From Lachnospiraceae bacterium (lineage in GTDB: Bacteria; Bacillota; Clostridia; Lachnospirales; Lachnospiraceae): 64,000 nt of DNA. Of the stretch, positions 62,058 to 64,000 are shown piece by piece. A program made the translations under genes and the position numbers. Where the stretch lies: contig CAJTHM010000002.1 in the NCBI GenBank assembly GCA_910576125.1, positions 186,001 to 250,000 on the forward strand, in the 5' to 3' direction. Positions within the stretch are counted from its first letter, which is position 1. The number at the start of each line of letters is the position of its first letter. The notes below the pieces were generated by a model. It saw only the letters and a list, made by a program, of their open reading frames with translations. It had not been told where the DNA came from and searched no databases.

Positions 62058-63574
62058 TGAAAGAAGATGATGAGAGCAGGGAGATAGCAGAGGCGCAGCA
62101 GGAAAGAGAAGAGCAGGCACAGACGGACGGAGCGGAAGAGCTGGAGGACGATGAGGAAGATGGCCGCATAGAGACGGCAGAGGAACTGGCCAAAAAGAAA
62201 ACGGAAAACAAATTTAAAGCCAGCGGGAATTTGGGCAACATACAGATATTTATGCAGAATGCGAATTTCAGGGATGGTACAGGACTGAAGCAAATCTTGG
62301 ATTTGGCATACAGGGATGTGGGCGCTGACCCAAAATACGATTTGGAAAAGGAAGATGACTGTGCGGCTTTTTTCCGCAACTGTAAAAACAAAGATTATGT
62401 CGCATTGGCTATCGTGCTTTCTGTCTTTGAAATGGTCTCAGTAGGAGATTTGGCCAATCTGAAAGATACGCTGATGGAATGTCTCCCGCCTGTTTTCCGG
62501 TTGGATCAGGAGGGCAAAGTGATATCTGCGCCTGAGTCGAATCCATATCTTTCCCTGAATGATGTGTTGCCTGTGATTCAGGGAAAAATATTTGTCACAG
62601 AAGAAGGCCGGCAATGCATTGGATACGGGAGGGAGCCGTCAAAAGTACTGAAGAATATGTGGATACAGTTTCCTGCCTTGCGAAAGCCCATCATCATATG
62701 GCTGCTGAAAGTCAATGATACATTCGAGTATCGGACTACATTTGAAGCATACCAGATTGTGACGGCATTTGCCAGAGTCGTTTCGGAAGATTTTCCGTAT
62801 GCGAAAAAGGAAGTATTTGAAAGACTATATTCGAATCCGAGGAATTTAGGGCTCCTGGCACGGCTGGCGCATGAACTTTTAAAAAAGGGAAAGAACCGGA
62901 ACGGCTCAGAGGAGATGGTGCTCAAGTGGGCTGAGTCGGATAGCGAATGGCTTTGGAAAGCGGCGCTTTTGGTCTATTTATATGCGGATGCCCCATTTCC
63001 GGGCGAAAAACTGGAAAAGGCTTTGGCTCTGACTGTAAAAAAGAAATTCCTTAGGCTGCACAGGGGAGACTTAAGGTTCATTGCCGTATATGCCGGACAT
63101 TTCAAGAATATGCGTTCTTTCATGACAGGGGTGTTCCGCGAGCTGGGTGCATCTCAGGAAAAGGACTATCTTCCATATCTGGCGGTAATCTATTTGTATC
63201 TGACGAAATATGGGTACTTTATGATTGATAAAAAGATGACAAATCTGCCTTTTGTCGTGCACGATTCCCAAAAGCAGGCAGTGGCGATGTCTCCGGTTCT
63301 GGCATATATCATGGCACGGTACGATTTGCGCCGTCAGCTGTATTCCGTCCTGAGGGCATATCTGGAAGAAATCGCGGACTATGATGTACCGCAAAGCATG
63401 ATAAAGCATATCTCAGCCTATTTTTATATACTGGCTCAAAGCGATTCCGGTTACCGGACAGACATATTGATGTTCTTAAGGGAGTCTGGCGGCAGTGTTG
63501 CGAAGTCTGTCTGTCATATGCTGACAGAGATATATAGGAACAAGGGGGAAATGGCACATGAACAAATTCTATAA
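62057..63574 (+). CDS. Unknown protein sharing the TIR protein's Gln/Asn motif
   Basis: 505 residues, no recognised family. A highly acidic N-terminus (1-48) precedes SGNLGNIQIFMQNAN (56-70), which matches the TIR tail as G-N-x-G-x-x-Q-x-F-x-Q-N-x-N. The rest is almost wholly helical (about 75-500) and might form a repeat-like solenoid; no Walker motif, nuclease or membrane segment is visible. It starts in the TIR stop codon and overlaps the next gene by 17 bases, so all three are co-translated. A sensor or scaffold that recruits the TIR effector through the motif is a plausible model, not shown. Confidence 0.7.
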   Translation: MKEDDESREIAEAQQEREEQAQTDGAEELEDDEEDGRIETAEELAKKKTENKFKASGNLGNIQIFMQNANFRDGTGLKQILDLAYRDVGADPKYDLEKEDDCAAFFRNCKNKDYVALAIVLSVFEMVSVGDLANLKDTLMECLPPVFRLDQEGKVISAPESNPYLSLNDVLPVIQGKIFVTEEGRQCIGYGREPSKVLKNMWIQFPALRKPIIIWLLKVNDTFEYRTTFEAYQIVTAFARVVSEDFPYAKKEVFERLYSNPRNLGLLARLAHELLKKGKNRNGSEEMVLKWAESDSEWLWKAALLVYLYADAPFPGEKLEKALALTVKKKFLRLHRGDLRFIAVYAGHFKNMRSFMTGVFRELGASQEKDYLPYLAVIYLYLTKYGYFMIDKKMTNLPFVVHDSQKQAVAMSPVLAYIMARYDLRRQLYSVLRAYLEEIADYDVPQSMIKHISAYFYILAQSDSGYRTDILMFLRESGGSVAKSVCHMLTEIYRNKGEMAHEQIL

Positions 63575-64000
63575 CAAGCTGATACTGGCAGATGAGGTGT
63601 ATCCTAATGACTGGTTCCCGCAGATTCCCAACTACAGGAAACAGGGATCCGCATTCATCCTGGTAGAAGGGAAAAACGACAATATCCTGGTAGATGGGAA
63701 CACCACCACAAAAGAAATCAGGCAGGGAAAATACAAACGCCTGATTGAAATTTCAACAGTCCCTTATATGGAAGAAATCAGGTTCGAATCTGCCAGCAAG
63801 GAGACTACATTCACTTTTGATGTCTATGTCAAAGCGGTGATACAGGTACGGAATCCTATTACCTTTTATAACAATCGAAATCTTGACGTGACTTCCTATT
63901 TTACAAATATGTTTTTGTTGGATGTGAGGAAAATAACAAGAAAGTACAGTGTCCTCAACTATGACGGCATGGATGAAGTCCTGACAAAAAAGCTATCCAG
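63558..64000 (+). CDS. Unknown third gene of the TIR operon (3' end cut by window edge)
   Basis: 147 codons are visible from ATG 63558 (GGGGGAA upstream); the frame is open to the end of the window. It begins MNKFYNKLILADEVYPNDWF and contains GKYKRLIEISTVPYMEEIRF, FDVYVKAVIQVRNPITFYNN and MFLLDVRKITRKYSVLNYDG. The alternating beta pattern with VxVRNPxxFxxN recalls SPFH/band-7 domains, but this is a weak resemblance. It overlaps the preceding gene by 17 bases, which marks it as part of the same system. Confidence 0.65.
   Translation, partial: MNKFYNKLILADEVYPNDWFPQIPNYRKQGSAFILVEGKNDNILVDGNTTTKEIRQGKYKRLIEISTVPYMEEIRFESASKETTFTFDVYVKAVIQVRNPITFYNNRNLDVTSYFTNMFLLDVRKITRKYSVLNYDGMDEVLTKKLS

Overview
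The window looks like a chromosomal segment of a motile, polysaccharide-degrading Firmicute of the Lachnospiraceae type. Three things point that way: flagellins with Clostridial D0/D1 ends, a FliW-CsrA pair with sigma-28 (SigD-type TAAA-N15/16-NCCGATAW) promoters, and G+C-rich genes preceded by strong AGGAGG ribosome binding sites. This assignment is inferred from gene content and was not checked by a search. No rRNA, tRNA or CRISPR array was seen.

Layout. (1) 1-12.4 kb: signalling. A PocR-GGDEF-HD protein, cut by the left edge, diverges from a ten-gene run. That run holds two REC-HD-GYP proteins, a PAS histidine kinase, CheR, CheB, a CheY-like protein, CheA, CheW, an MCP with almost no extracytoplasmic domain, and a free Hpt protein. 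It ends at a clean intrinsic terminator at 12.4 kb. (2) 12.5-19.1 kb: a GlgX/isoamylase-type debranching enzyme, a Csp-like subtilase, an alpha/beta esterase and a membrane-anchored double-SH3 protein. (3) 19.1-28.6 kb: sugar metabolism. A ROK repressor diverges from a ROK kinase, followed by a SIS isomerase frameshifted in a G7 tract, a DMT exporter, a decayed solute-binding protein, two glycosidase-like proteins and a polysaccharide deacetylase. (4) 28.6-35.8 kb: an A+T-rich foreign cassette with a 1051-residue double-GHKL ATPase, a receiver-domain partner and a convergent C5 DNA methyltransferase. It lies between the complete deacetylase gene and a second, 5'-truncated copy of the last 423 bp of that gene. 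(5) 35.8-43.8 kb: guaA with a long repeat-bearing leader, a GH106-like glycosidase, ThuA, a GNAT acetyltransferase and a ThyX. (6) 43.7-59.9 kb: late flagellar genes flgM-flgN-flgK-flgK2-flgL-fliW-csrA, then flaG-fliD-fliS-fliT-like, then two flagellins separated by a Uma2 gene. (7) 60.2-64 kb: an Rpn/PD-(D/E)XK protein, then a tightly packed TIR operon that runs off the right edge.

How it fits together. The chemotaxis and cyclic-di-GMP genes sit with the late flagellar genes and their sigma-28, FlgM and CsrA-FliW controls. One sigma-28 promoter lies inside the thyX coding sequence. The glycosidases, solute-binding remnant, ROK regulator and ROK kinase suggest glycan use. Two modules look like immunity or conflict systems. 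One is the GHKL/receiver/methyltransferase cassette. The other is the TIR operon, in which the effector's C-terminus and the next protein's N-terminal region share a short Gln/Asn-rich motif. These two are the best candidates for an undescribed system.
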